This document shows positions 49,807 through 58,405 of a stretch of DNA of 64,000 nt, in pieces. A program made the position numbers and the translations under genes. Source of the DNA: Planctomycetota bacterium (GTDB lineage: Bacteria; Planctomycetota; UBA1135); contig QQUA01000016.1 of the NCBI GenBank assembly GCA_008501825.1, forward strand, positions 248,001 through 312,000. The letters are read 5' to 3'. Under the pieces are notes generated by a model. That model had not been told where the DNA came from. It ran no database searches and saw only the letters and a program-made list of their open reading frames with translations. Each line of letters begins with the position of its first letter. Position 1 is the stretch's first letter.

Positions 49807-51276
49807 GTGGACTCCCAGCGTCGCCGTCGTCGTCGTCGCCCCAGAAATCAAGGCCACCACCAACCGGGTGGACCTCCGTCGGGGGGTCAACAATCGGGTT
49901 ACGTGGCCCAAGCCCCCCGTTGGCGGGCTCAGGACGAATTGCCGCCCGTGCCGGAAGAGGCTTGGGATCAAAAAGCGGTGAAGTATTTCGCGCGCAAGCG
50001 CAAAAAAGACAGCAATCACCTTTCGCCTTTGCTGCGCTTGGCCTTGCCCGATTTGCAAGACTTGGCGGTCAAGGAAGACGTCCTTGATGCCCGGGGCATG
50101 CCGCGGGGCGCCGTATTGCGCAAATTGATTCACACCCGCATGGAAGACAGCGGGGTGTTTTTTACCAAAGGAGTTCTGGAAATCATGCCGGAAGGCCATG
50201 GATTCCTTCGCCATTTGGTTAACGACTACACCGCCAATATGGAAACCGATGCCTTATTGCATCGGCAATTGATCGAACGGCACAATTTGAAATCCGGCCA
50301 AGTCGTCAGCGGCGTTTTGGTGCCGGTGGAAGACGAAAGCAGTTTGCTGGTGCTTCACGAGGTCTTAACCGTTTACGGGGACGACCCGGAGAAACAGCTT
50401 GCCCTGTCACCCTTTCAAGATCTGGTACCGCTTTATCCGGAAGAAAAGCTGGTCTTGGAAACCGAACAGGAGTTGATCGAAACCCGCATTATGGATTTGA
50501 TCTCTCCCATTGGAAAAGGCCAGCGCGGCTTGATCGTGGCTCCGCCCCGCACCGGAAAAACGGTCCTTTTACAAATGATCGCCCGGGCGATCGTGCAACA
50601 GCACGAGGATTGCCATTTGATTATTTTGTTGGTGGACGAACGGCCGGAAGAAGTCACGGATTTTGAACGCACCGTTCCCGGAGAAAACCGGGAAATCGTT
50701 TCCAGCACTTTCGACGAACCGCCGGCACGTCACATCAAAGTGGCGGAAATGGTGTTGGAAAAGGCTCGCACCATGGTCGAGCAGGGAAAGGATGTCATCA
50801 TCCTGTTGGACTCCATCACCCGTTTGGCCCGGGCTTATAACAACGAAGCTCCGTCGAATTCCAAGATCATGACCGGCGGTCTGGTCGCCGACGCCTTGTT
50901 GAAGCCGAAGCGCTTTTTCGGTGCCGCCCGCAATATTGAAAACGGGGGTTCCTTGACCATCCTGGCCACGGCTCTGATCGAAACCAATTCGAAGATGGAC
51001 GAGGTGATCTTCGAGGAATTCAAAGGCACCGGCAACATGGAATTGGTTTTGGACCGAGCTCTGGCGGACCGTCGAATTTGGCCGGCCATCGACATCAACC
51101 GTTCCGGCACCCGGAAGGAAGACTTGCTGTTCACCAAGGAGGAGCTGCAACGAGTCTGGTTGTTGCGGAAAGTCCTCAACGACATGAACCCGGTGGAAGC
51201 GATGGAGTTGCTGGTTCAGCGGATGGAGAAATCCAAAGACAACATCGACTTCCTGATCAACTTGTCGGTGGGCTGA
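49807..51276 (+). CDS. rho: Transcription termination factor Rho
   Basis: Rho is a hexameric RNA helicase that ends transcription. The protein is 489 residues from a GTG. It has an Arg-rich N-terminal tail (QRRRRRRRPRNQG), an N-terminal RNA-binding domain (GVLEIMPEGHGFLRHLVNDY), Walker A PPRTGKT, Walker B ILLDSITRLARAYN, the Q/R loop region and FKGTGNMELVLDR, all conserved. The Arg/Gly-rich extension makes it longer than E. coli Rho (419 residues) and is seen in several phyla. No clear intrinsic terminator follows. Confidence 0.96.
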   Translation: MDSQRRRRRRRPRNQGHHQPGGPPSGGQQSGYVAQAPRWRAQDELPPVPEEAWDQKAVKYFARKRKKDSNHLSPLLRLALPDLQDLAVKEDVLDARGMPRGAVLRKLIHTRMEDSGVFFTKGVLEIMPEGHGFLRHLVNDYTANMETDALLHRQLIERHNLKSGQVVSGVLVPVEDESSLLVLHEVLTVYGDDPEKQLALSPFQDLVPLYPEEKLVLETEQELIETRIMDLISPIGKGQRGLIVAPPRTGKTVLLQMIARAIVQQHEDCHLIILLVDERPEEVTDFERTVPGENREIVSSTFDEPPARHIKVAEMVLEKARTMVEQGKDVIILLDSITRLARAYNNEAPSNSKIMTGGLVADALLKPKRFFGAARNIENGGSLTILATALIETNSKMDEVIFEEFKGTGNMELVLDRALADRRIWPAIDINRSGTRKEDLLFTKEELQRVWLLRKVLNDMNPVEAMELLVQRMEKSKDNIDFLINLSVG

Positions 51277-51558
51277 TCCGGCGGCACCTCACCGCCGCCA
51301 CGCGGCAATACAGAGCCTGATGGCTATATTTCGCCATCGACATATCCCGAGATTTCAAAACTTCCCGCCGGGCCAGGGCGTTGGCGGCTCCCAGGGTGGC
51401 CCGGATGGGAAGGAAAGGTTGACGAAGGAATGTTGTTGAGGAATCCAGGGGGTACGACTAAGCGGCCTTATCCGAATACAGTCGCATAAACCTGTATCTT
51501 TTCACTCAATTTTTTCCTACTTCCCGATTTCTCGGTCGAAGCGACCGGAATCCCCCGC
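51277..51558. other. Non-coding gap between rho and histidine kinase gene
   Basis: This 282-base gap between convergent genes shows a short GC hairpin after rho (GGCGG/CCGCC around 51281-51298) and an inverted CGGTCG/CGACCG at about 51532-51546. Neither has a T run on the expected side. No supported gene, tRNA or repeat was found. The middle (51360-51520) is less GC-rich than its surroundings. Confidence 0.5.
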
Positions 51559-52605
51559 TCAACTTCCTTCCAGAGATATCTGCAGACTGACCGTAGTTCC
51601 AATTCCGGATCGGCTTTCGATTTCCATTTGGCCGGCGCATTTGGCCAAGATTTCCCGCACCGAAACCAATCCGAAGCCATGGGTCTCCCCTTCTTTGGTG
51701 CTGAACCTTCCGCGCTGAATCGCCTCCAGCGTCTTGGTTTCCATTCCCCTTCCCCGGTCACACACCTTGGTCAACAAAGACCGGCTTCCTTGGCGTTCTT
51801 CGATCGACAAGCTGACCGAAATCGACTCTCCCCTGGGAGAAGCCTCTAAAGCATTGCTCAGAAGATTGAACAGCAGCCGCTTGTAATCGGAAGCAGCCAA
51901 AGGGATCTGGCACGCGGGAATTTCGGCGGAATAAGAAATCAGGTGTTCGCCATCTTTTCCGAAAAACCTGGAGATCGATTCCAGGCATTGCCTCGGATCA
52001 CATTGGGCTCGGATCTCGGATTTCGTTTGGCTTTGAAGGGAAGTGATCAACTGGGCGGATTCGGCGATCAACTCACGAACTTCGGTCAAGCATTTCCCAT
52101 AGGCAGAGTGCTTTAAACCCTCTTCGGCGATGGAAACGTTACCCAAAGCGACAGTCAGGCAATTGTTTACGTCGTGCAATACAAGCCTGGATTGCAAGCA
52201 ATCCGGCTCTGGCTTCTCATTCCGCCAAGGGCAAAACCGGATCCCAATGAAGCCATTCGGAAGGAATGTTCGGCTAACCAGGAAGGAACGGCCTTTGATT
52301 TCCAAAACCTGATTCTTGGGAGTTTTTCGATCGATCTTCCTCTTTTGATGATGAAGAACCTCGGTGGAGCTGCGATCGCCGAAAATCCCCTGATCCACCA
52401 TGGACGAGTAAATCCGCTTCAAGGTGAGCCCGGGTTCCAACTCCTCTACCCCCACCAATCCCAATTTGGCGAAAGCCGGACTCCAACAGGCCAGGCTCCA
52501 CTGCGGGTCCAAGACCGCGATGGCCTCTTCCGTGGATGCCAGGACCGCCTGCAGAGCGGCCGACCTGCATCCCCGGTACCCGATGTATCCGCCAGCAAAC
52601 TGCAT
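51559..52605 (-). CDS. Orphan soluble sensor histidine kinase (PAS-like)
   Basis: The 348-residue protein has no membrane segment. Residues 15-130 look like a PAS sensor (STEEAIAVLDPQWSLACWSPAF). A phosphoacceptor region with LVLHDVNNCLTVALGNVSIAEE follows, the HDxNN variety rather than the common HE form. The ATPase domain has the N box LLFNLLSNALEAS, G1 DRGRGM and G2 GFGLVSVREI. No response regulator gene is adjacent. The start has a GAGGAAAA Shine-Dalgarno. It is divergent from a small RHH-like gene, with a palindrome between them. Confidence 0.82.
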   Translation of the reverse strand: MQFAGGYIGYRGCRSAALQAVLASTEEAIAVLDPQWSLACWSPAFAKLGLVGVEELEPGLTLKRIYSSMVDQGIFGDRSSTEVLHHQKRKIDRKTPKNQVLEIKGRSFLVSRTFLPNGFIGIRFCPWRNEKPEPDCLQSRLVLHDVNNCLTVALGNVSIAEEGLKHSAYGKCLTEVRELIAESAQLITSLQSQTKSEIRAQCDPRQCLESISRFFGKDGEHLISYSAEIPACQIPLAASDYKRLLFNLLSNALEASPRGESISVSLSIEERQGSRSLLTKVCDRGRGMETKTLEAIQRGRFSTKEGETHGFGLVSVREILAKCAGQMEIESRSGIGTTVSLQISLEGS

Positions 52606-52668
52606 GATTTTTCCTCAGTTTCTTGCCAAGGAGGGGGACCTCCCTTAGACTCCAGACATCTTCATAAT

Positions 52669-52686
52669 ACTGCTGCATACAGCAGT
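52669..52686. promoter_or_regulatory. Candidate operator palindrome ACTGCTG-N4-CAGCAGT
   Basis: Seven-base perfect arms flank CATA in the gap between the divergent histidine kinase and RHH-like genes. The sequence can also be read as TACTG-N10-CAGT, which has the spacing of gamma-proteobacterial LexA boxes, although LexA motifs in other phyla differ. It could be an operator for the small downstream protein or another regulator. Confidence 0.45.
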
Positions 52687-52732
52687 CAACTCCAGAAATC
52701 AGCTTTTTTTTCGGAATCTAACGGAGAGCACC

Positions 52733-52975
52733 GTGAATCAGGAGGGGAAAGACAAAAATCGCCAGCGAGAGATCGTGAGTGGCCGGGTCTCTGCCGAGGC
52801 CGCGGCCGGATGGCGCAATTTCTGCCAGGACAACGGCATTTCTCTAGCCGCCTTCTTGGAGGCTGCCGGCCTGGCCCTAGCGGAGGAGACCTTTCCGCCG
52901 ACCGTGGAGGAACGGAAGAAAATGGTGGACACCGCCCGGCGAGTCGACCTGGAGCGGCGATCCCGCAAAAAGTAA
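52733..52975 (+). CDS. Small protein, possible ribbon-helix-helix regulator
   Basis: The 80-residue product starts at a GTG preceded by GGAGAG. After a charged N-terminus, IVSGRVSAEAAAGWRNFC and NGISLAAFLEAAGLAL follow the strand-helix-helix pattern of RHH/CopG DNA-binding proteins, and the C-terminus is rich in Arg, Lys and Glu. The assignment is by pattern only. It faces an orphan histidine kinase gene across a 127-base gap with a palindrome, suggesting autoregulation. It converges with trxB, 24 bases apart. Confidence 0.55.
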   Translation: MNQEGKDKNRQREIVSGRVSAEAAAGWRNFCQDNGISLAAFLEAAGLALAEETFPPTVEERKKMVDTARRVDLERRSRKK

Positions 52976-52999
52976 GAGGCCAGCTAGGAGGCTGAGCGC

Positions 53000-53935
53000 T
53001 TAGGCCAGGCCCTTCTCTTCCAGGTAGCGCTGGGCTTCCAGGGCGGCGGCGCACCCGGTCCCGGCAGCGGTCACCGCCTGCCGATAGTGAGGATCGGAGA
53101 CGTCGCCGGCGGCGAAAATGCCTTCCACGCTGGTCCGAGTCCCCGGCCCGACTTTGAGATAGCCGACCTCGTCCTTGACGAATTCCTCCCCGAGGAATTC
53201 GGTGTTGGGCTGGTGGCCGATGGCGACGAACATGCCTTGAGTCGGGAACTCTTCGGTGCTGCCATCCCGCGGATCCTGCAAGACTAAGGCCGACACCTTC
53301 TTTTGCTCATCGTGAAGGATGTCTTTAACCACCCGATGCAGTTTCCATTCGATCTTGGGATTGGCCTGGGCCCGCTCCAACATGATGGGGCTGGAACGGA
53401 ATCCTTCCCGCCGGTGGATCACCGTCACTTTGCTGCAAAAACGAGTCAGGAAAGTGGCTTCTTCCATGGCGGTATCGCCACCGCCAATCACGGCTACGGC
53501 CTTGTCCTTGAAAAAGGCGCCGTCACAAGTGGCGCAAGCGGACACGCCGTACCCCATCAGCTCCTTTTCTTTGTCCAAGCCGAGCAACTTGGCCCGGGCT
53601 CCTGTGGCCAGAACGATGGCATGGGCTTGATACTCATCCCCCAACTCGTCTCGAATTTGAAAAGGCCTTTGGCTGGTGTCGATGTGAGCGACGTTACGGA
53701 ACTCGACGAACTCGGTGCCGAAGCGGGCGGCTTGGGCCTTAAATTTCTCCATCAGCTCCGGACCCATGACGCCTTCGGGGAATCCGGGGAAGTTCTCGAC
53801 GTCGGTGGTAATGGTCAGTTGGCCGCCGGGCTGCATGCCCTCGAAAAGCAACGGTTGGAGACCGGCTCGAGAAGCATAAAGACCTGCGGTGTAGCCGGCG
53901 GCACCGGCACCGATGATGACGAGGTTGCGGACCAT
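53000..53935 (-). CDS. trxB: Thioredoxin reductase
   Basis: TrxB uses NADPH to reduce thioredoxin through FAD and a redox disulfide. The 311-residue protein has the FAD motif IIGAGAAGYTAGLYASRAGL, the redox pair in SACATCDGAFF, the NADPH motif VIGGGDTAMEEA, HRREGFR, and the C-terminal FAD segment IFAAGDVSDPHYRQ. All are canonical. It is divergent from the ArfB-like gene. Confidence 0.95.
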   Translation of the reverse strand: MVRNLVIIGAGAAGYTAGLYASRAGLQPLLFEGMQPGGQLTITTDVENFPGFPEGVMGPELMEKFKAQAARFGTEFVEFRNVAHIDTSQRPFQIRDELGDEYQAHAIVLATGARAKLLGLDKEKELMGYGVSACATCDGAFFKDKAVAVIGGGDTAMEEATFLTRFCSKVTVIHRREGFRSSPIMLERAQANPKIEWKLHRVVKDILHDEQKKVSALVLQDPRDGSTEEFPTQGMFVAIGHQPNTEFLGEEFVKDEVGYLKVGPGTRTSVEGIFAAGDVSDPHYRQAVTAAGTGCAAALEAQRYLEEKGLA

Positions 53936-54045
53936 GGAGTTTGTTTGGGAGCAATCAGCCGATTTCTCCGGGACGATCCCGGATCAAGCCCAGTATCTTA
54001 GGTCCCGCAGCGAATCCTTCCAGTCCGAGAACTGTTGCCGAATCC

Positions 54046-54396
54046 GTGAGTCCCGACTTCCCCACCGACCGAGAAAGCCTGGAAAAAGAAGTGGTTCTGC
54101 ACTTTTTTCGGGCCGGCGGTCCCGGCGGCCAGCACCGCAACAAGTCGGAAACCGCGGTTCGATTGTTTCACCCGGCCTCCGGCATCGTGGTGTCCGCCCG
54201 GGAACATCGCAGCCAATTCGCCAACCGGGATCTGGCTTTCAAACGCCTGATCGAAAAACTCAAAGCACGCAATCGCAAGGCCAAGAAACGGATCCAAACC
54301 AAGCCGACCAAGGCTTCCAAGCGCAAGCGGTTGGAAGGCAAACGAAGGCGTTCGGAAACCAAAAAGCAGCGCCGGCGGCCGGCGGCCGAGGATTAG
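54046..54396 (+). CDS. ArfB-like peptidyl-tRNA hydrolase (GGQ release-factor-like)
   Basis: The protein contains the release-factor GGQ loop in FFRAGGPGGQHRNKSETAVRL and a Lys/Arg-rich C-terminal tail (RKAKKRIQTKPTKASKRKR), as in ArfB, which frees stalled ribosomes by hydrolysing peptidyl-tRNA and inserts its tail in the mRNA channel. It lacks the codon-recognition domains of RF1/RF2. I chose the GTG at 54046, giving 116 residues that begin VSPDFPTDRESL; the frame is open from a TTG at 53941, but that leaves no room for the trxB promoter. The IS element begins 4 bases after its stop. Confidence 0.8.
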   Translation: MSPDFPTDRESLEKEVVLHFFRAGGPGGQHRNKSETAVRLFHPASGIVVSAREHRSQFANRDLAFKRLIEKLKARNRKAKKRIQTKPTKASKRKRLEGKRRRSETKKQRRRPAAED

Positions 54397-54400
54397 TCGA

Positions 54401-54425
54401 AAACTGGCCCAAAGTATTGGAGGTT
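54401..54425. repeat. Left terminal inverted repeat of IS
   Basis: It begins AAACTGGCCCAAAGTATTGG and matches the reverse complement of 55511-55535 at 24 of 25 positions. The shared blocks AAACTGG and TATTGGAGGT recur in the small element at 6285-6426. Confidence 0.85.
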
Positions 54426-54431
54426 TGGGGC

Positions 54432-55433
54432 TTAAAAAATCCTCCAAGTAAAGACCTCTTCAGCCGTTAGCGGCTTGCTGCAGACTCCGGCGATCTGGGC
54501 CGGAGTCGGCACCTTCGGCTTCACCGTCACCGGCCGCACGTAATTGCGCCATATCAGCCACACCCAAAGGTGCCGGCGCAGCCAAGCGCACTGCTTCGAC
54601 ACCCCCCAATTGCGCCGCACCAGACGCGAGATCGAATCCCGCATTTGCGCCAAGGTGTGGTTGATCGGAAATAGCAAATTGCGGTTGTCGCGGCGGGTCT
54701 TCGACGACTCCCGCCGCCAGCGATACGGCCGCTCGCCCTCGAACACCTTGGCCAGGACCGAGCCGTAGAGCTGCTTGCGGTCCGACTGTAACTCCAGGGC
54801 AACGTCCGGCGGCAGCGCCCGTTGCAGGATCTCGAAGCAGCGGGTCACCAGCTTGCGGGATTCGGAGCGCCGCTTGCCGTACAACTTCTCCCGAGCTTGC
54901 TTCTTTTGCCGATATTTCGGCGTCAGCTTGCCGCGACAAGGCAAGGTACCGGCGTCGAGATGGACCACGAAGTAGTTCCGCCGATGGATCAAAACCGGCA
55001 CGGTCAAGGGCTGTAAACGCCGATCGGACTCGAAAGTCTCCAGTTCGTCCAATTGGAAAGGCCCATGAAAGCCGGCCCCTGCCGGTTGCCGAAGCTTGTC
55101 GGTGTGGAAGGCTTCGGCGTGGACGCCAAGCAGGTGCAGACGGTGGGCGATGGTCTTTCGATCCACCTTCAGTTTGCGGCCGCTTTGGCGCAGCGTGACC
55201 TTGCTGACGTTTTCCCAAAACACTTTCAGATGCAGGTCGGGGTAGCGCAGGCGATAGTCGAGGCGAAAGGTCTGGGTGGAAAAGGAGCGCTTGCAAACCA
55301 GGCACAAAAAGCGCTGCACCTTGGGATGGTGGCGGGTCCGGAAAAAGCCGCGGCGCTGGATGTGCGGGCCGGCGTCGCCGCGCTGACTGGGGCACCGGGG
55401 CCAGGGGCAATGGGAGGGCTGAAAAGCGGTCAT
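54432..55433 (-). CDS. IS1-like transposase with N-terminal zinc ribbon
   Basis: The protein has about 333 residues from the ATG at 55433 (a GTG lies 9 bases upstream). A zinc ribbon (CPWPRC and FLCLVCKRSF, residues 9-50) is followed by a helix-turn-helix region (LRQSGRKLKVDRKTIAHRL), then a DDE-like core with FQLDELETFE and LELQSDRKQLYGS as the first two acidic sites. The third site, by hand alignment to IS1 InsB, falls at INHTLAQMRDSISRLVRRNW, where glutamate appears replaced by asparagine. Related transposases with DDLETFE and NHT motifs occur in several phyla. It appears intact. Confidence 0.78.
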   Translation of the reverse strand: MTAFQPSHCPWPRCPSQRGDAGPHIQRRGFFRTRHHPKVQRFLCLVCKRSFSTQTFRLDYRLRYPDLHLKVFWENVSKVTLRQSGRKLKVDRKTIAHRLHLLGVHAEAFHTDKLRQPAGAGFHGPFQLDELETFESDRRLQPLTVPVLIHRRNYFVVHLDAGTLPCRGKLTPKYRQKKQAREKLYGKRRSESRKLVTRCFEILQRALPPDVALELQSDRKQLYGSVLAKVFEGERPYRWRRESSKTRRDNRNLLFPINHTLAQMRDSISRLVRRNWGVSKQCAWLRRHLWVWLIWRNYVRPVTVKPKVPTPAQIAGVCSKPLTAEEVFTWRIF

Positions 55434-55510
55434 GAGGCGCACCGAAAAAACCGAGGGTACGCCTGGAAGACGGCTAGATCGGCTCGAGGTTACGCCGATT
55501 TTTTCCGCTT

Positions 55511-55535
55511 AACCTCCAATACTCTGGGCCAGTTT
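55511..55535. repeat. Right terminal inverted repeat of IS
   Basis: It reads AACCTCCAATACTCTGGGCC followed by AGTTT, the inverse of the left end with one mismatch. The outer end abuts the stop codon of the AhpD-like gene. Confidence 0.85.
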
Positions 55536-55536
55536 C

Positions 55537-55887
55537 CTAATCGGCCAGGCCTTCGATTTGATCCATGGTGTCGTGAGCGCGGCGCAAGTGGGGAATGGTG
55601 ATCGAACCGCCAACGATCAAGGCCACGTCCAAGGCTTCCACCAGCTCTTGGCGGCTATAACCTTCCTCGGCACACCGGATCAGGTGGTAAGTAATGCAAT
55701 CGTCGCAGCGCAATACCGCGGAGGCGGTCAATCCAAGTAACTCCTTGGTTTTGCGACTGAGCTTACCGTCGCGAAATGCAGCACCGTCCAAGTTGAAAAA
55801 CCGCTTCGTAACTTGGGTTCCAGTGGCGTAAACGCGTTCATTCAAGCGCTCCCGCTCACGGCGGAATTGTTCCGGGGAAGGGCTCAT
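55537..55887 (-). CDS. Carboxymuconolactone decarboxylase / AhpD-like protein
   Basis: The 116-residue protein has the AhpD-like motif RCDDCITYHLIRC with its CxxC pair and a nearby histidine, plus KTKELLGLTASAVL upstream and EALDVALIVGGSITIPHL downstream. Such proteins act as peroxidase partners or decarboxylases; the CxxC favours a redox role. It follows the ABC permease gene by 26 bases on the same strand and may be the last gene of that operon. The IS right end lies 1 base beyond its stop codon. Confidence 0.85.
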   Translation of the reverse strand: MSPSPEQFRRERERLNERVYATGTQVTKRFFNLDGAAFRDGKLSRKTKELLGLTASAVLRCDDCITYHLIRCAEEGYSRQELVEALDVALIVGGSITIPHLRRAHDTMDQIEGLAD

Positions 55888-55913
55888 CAGGAATCAAGGG
55901 TTGGAGGAATGGC

Positions 55914-56891
55914 TCAGGAACGGCTCCAGCGCCGGTTGCGCCATTGGTCGACGGCGACCGCCAAGATGATGATGTGACCGACAATCATTTCCTGGTAATA
56001 GGTCGGCCATCCGAAAGCGGTGCAACGATTGCGTAGATAGGCCATCATGAAGGCGCCGGCCAAAGTTCCGAGAATGGAACCCTTGCCGCCGGTCAAGGAA
56101 CCGCCGCCGATCACCACTGCGGCGATGACGTCCAACTCCAGGCCAATGGCGATGGTTGGATCGCCTTGACTGAGCCGGGCGAATTGCAAGATTCCGGCTA
56201 AACCGGTCAATAGCCCGGCCAACACGTAGATTTTGACCTTGGTCGAAGGAACTTTCAAACCGCACAAACGGGCGGTGGCTTCATTGGAACCGATGGCAAA
56301 GGTGTGGCGGCCTAAAACGGTAAAGCGCAAAATCACCGCCATCAGCACCGCCAGCAACAACATCAACCAAACGCCTGGGGCCAGCACCATCCAATGAAAC
56401 GGGCTGTCTTCGGCAGGAAACGGATTCACCCACGCTTCCATGCCCAAGGTGTCGGCATTGACCGGTGTACTTCCGGAAATCTTCTTGGCCAAACCTCGGA
56501 AAAAGCCCAAAGTCCCCAAGGTGGCGATAAAGGGCGGTAAGCGCAACAAGGTGATCAGCAAACCGTTGTACAAACCGCACAAGGCTCCGGTGACGACCGA
56601 TGCCAGAATGGCCAAGGGCAACGGCCAATCCGCTTGGATCATCAAAGCTCCCACCACGGAAGAAAGAGCGATGGCAGAGCCGACGGACAAATCGATGCCG
56701 CCGCTGATAATGATAAAGGTCATGCCGAAGGCGGCGATCCCGGTCACCACAGTTTGAACCGAAATGGTGCGCACGTCGGCCATCCCGAAACGGATGCTGG
56801 AATCCAGAAGGTAGAACACCCCCATCACCAGCAACAAACCCAAGAATGGCTCCAGCAATGAAAACAACTGGCTGCCGGCGCGACGGATCAT
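55914..56891 (-). CDS. RbsC-type sugar ABC transporter permease
   Basis: The 325-residue membrane protein has about eight to ten hydrophobic segments and RbsC-family blocks: IIISGGIDLSVGSAIALSSV, LPPFIATLGTLGFFRGLAKK, FAIGSNEATARLCGL and AAVVIGGGSLTGGKGSILGT. It forms the membrane channel for a monosaccharide-type importer. Its ATG overlaps the stop of the ATPase gene (ATGA). The sugar is unknown; the nearby sulfatase and esterase genes only suggest a glycan-derived one. Confidence 0.9.
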   Translation of the reverse strand: MIRRAGSQLFSLLEPFLGLLLVMGVFYLLDSSIRFGMADVRTISVQTVVTGIAAFGMTFIIISGGIDLSVGSAIALSSVVGALMIQADWPLPLAILASVVTGALCGLYNGLLITLLRLPPFIATLGTLGFFRGLAKKISGSTPVNADTLGMEAWVNPFPAEDSPFHWMVLAPGVWLMLLLAVLMAVILRFTVLGRHTFAIGSNEATARLCGLKVPSTKVKIYVLAGLLTGLAGILQFARLSQGDPTIAIGLELDVIAAVVIGGGSLTGGKGSILGTLAGAFMMAYLRNRCTAFGWPTYYQEMIVGHIIILAVAVDQWRNRRWSRS

Positions 56892-58402
56892 CAGGCTGCT
56901 TCCTCCTTGCCGCTTGCGGCAACGGTCAAAATGGCGTGTTCATCCCAGGCTTGAGCCGCTTTGACAGCCGCGACCCGGCCGCGGTGCATGACGGCGATTC
57001 GATCACAGATACCCAGCAATTCCGGGGTATAGCTGCTGACCACCAGAACCGCCTTTCCGCTGGCAGCCAATTCGCCGATCAAGCGATAAATTTGTGCCTT
57101 GCTGGCCACGTCAACTCCTCGGGTAGGTTCATCCAGCAACAAAACGTCGACGTCGTGGTGCAAGAGGCGGGCCAAAGCCACCTTTTGCTGGTTTCCGCCG
57201 GACAAAGCGTGCACCGCCTGTCCAGGATGTTGAACTCGGATTCCCAAGGTTTGAATCCAATTTTGCGCTGAACGGGCCAGGGCCGGCAAACTGAGAAAGC
57301 GGCCGCGAGTAAACGGCTTTAAATGGCTCAAATGAATGTTCTCCTCCACGCTGCGATTCAAGGCCAAGCCTTCTTGGGCGCGATCTTCGCTTAGCAAGCC
57401 GACTCCGGCTTGCAGCAAACGAGAAGGAGCAAGATGACGGAGCGAATATTCCTTATCCGAAATATGAAGTCGGCCGCGACCGGCAGGGTCCAAGCCGAAC
57501 AGCGTACGCAATAACTCGGTACGCCCCGCCCCCACCAAGCCGGCCAACCCAAGGACTTCGCCTCGTTTCAATTCCAAATCCGCATTCACCGGCATCGGCC
57601 GGCCGGAAATGGCTTCCAACTTCAAAATCGGATTGCCAACTTGGTGCGGCACCTTGGGAAACATGTCTTGCAACTCGCGGCCGATCATTTGCGCCACCAA
57701 TTGATCCATACTGAAGTCCTGCAAGCGGCCCTCGCCGACGGTGCGGCCGTCTCGGAGCACGGTAAAGCGATCGCCGATGCGCTGAACTTCTTCCAGAAAG
57801 TGAGAAATGTAAATCACCGCCACGCCGCTGTTGCGAAGCTGGTCGATGACTTGGAATAAGTGTTCGATATCGTTCAGCCCGAGGCTGGAAGTCGGCTCGT
57901 CCAAAATCAAAATCCTGGCTTCGGTCATGAAAGCCCGGGCGATTTCCACCAATTGGCGAGCGGCCGGAGATAAGCGATGCACCGGCGTCTTCGGTTGAAT
58001 GTCCGGTCTTTGCAACCGTTGTAAGGCTTCGGTTACCCGGCGGCGAGACCGTCTTCGTTCCAAAAAACCAAACCGACTTTCCTCCAAACCCAACAATAAA
58101 TTTTCTTCCACGGTCAAATGAGGTGCCAGGTTCAATTCCTGATAGACGATGGAGACGCCTGCCTGGCGCGCCTCTTTGGGTCCGGAAGGGCGAAAAGGAC
58201 GTTGATCCAACAGCATGTCGCCTTGATCGGCCGACTGGGCTCCAGCCAATATTTTCATCAAAGTCGATTTGCCCGCTCCATTTTCGCCAAGGAGAGCATG
58301 AACTTCTCCGGCCCGAACGTCCAAATTCACTTGATCCAGGGCTTGAGTGGCTCCAAAGCGTTTGCCGACGCCGCGGACTTGCAGCACTCCTTCTGCACTC
58401 AC
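56891..58402 (-). CDS. RbsA-type sugar ABC transporter ATPase (two NBDs)
   Basis: The 503-residue protein contains two ATPase domains. The first has Walker A GENGAGKST, signature LSPAARQLVEIARAF and Walker B ILILDEPTSSL. The second has the degenerate GLVGAGRTE typical of RbsA, signature LSGGNQQKVALARLL and LLLDEPTRGVDV. It powers the RbsC-like permease. It starts at a GTG 3 bases after the preceding binding-protein gene and is translationally coupled to the permease. Confidence 0.92.
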   Translation of the reverse strand: MSAEGVLQVRGVGKRFGATQALDQVNLDVRAGEVHALLGENGAGKSTLMKILAGAQSADQGDMLLDQRPFRPSGPKEARQAGVSIVYQELNLAPHLTVEENLLLGLEESRFGFLERRRSRRRVTEALQRLQRPDIQPKTPVHRLSPAARQLVEIARAFMTEARILILDEPTSSLGLNDIEHLFQVIDQLRNSGVAVIYISHFLEEVQRIGDRFTVLRDGRTVGEGRLQDFSMDQLVAQMIGRELQDMFPKVPHQVGNPILKLEAISGRPMPVNADLELKRGEVLGLAGLVGAGRTELLRTLFGLDPAGRGRLHISDKEYSLRHLAPSRLLQAGVGLLSEDRAQEGLALNRSVEENIHLSHLKPFTRGRFLSLPALARSAQNWIQTLGIRVQHPGQAVHALSGGNQQKVALARLLHHDVDVLLLDEPTRGVDVASKAQIYRLIGELAASGKAVLVVSSYTPELLGICDRIAVMHRGRVAAVKAAQAWDEHAILTVAASGKEEAA

Positions 58403-58405
58403 GGC

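Larger units (their letters stand above)
54401..55535. mobile_element. IS1-like insertion sequence, about 1.1 kb
   Basis: The element is bounded by 25-bp terminal inverted repeats with one mismatch and carries one transposase gene. It fits exactly between the stop codons of two converging genes, leaving 4 and 1 bases. I see no target-site duplication. A hairpin formed by TTGGAGG (54417-54423) and CCTCCAA (54441-54447) spans the transposase stop and may act as a terminator. Its ends are related to those of the 142-bp element at 6285-6426. Confidence 0.85.

Noticed and set aside
54460..55410. 316-codon second minus-strand frame within the IS
   Set aside because: Shadow of the transposase in another frame; no zinc ribbon or catalytic motifs. 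A programmed frameshift product is not needed since the main frame is complete.
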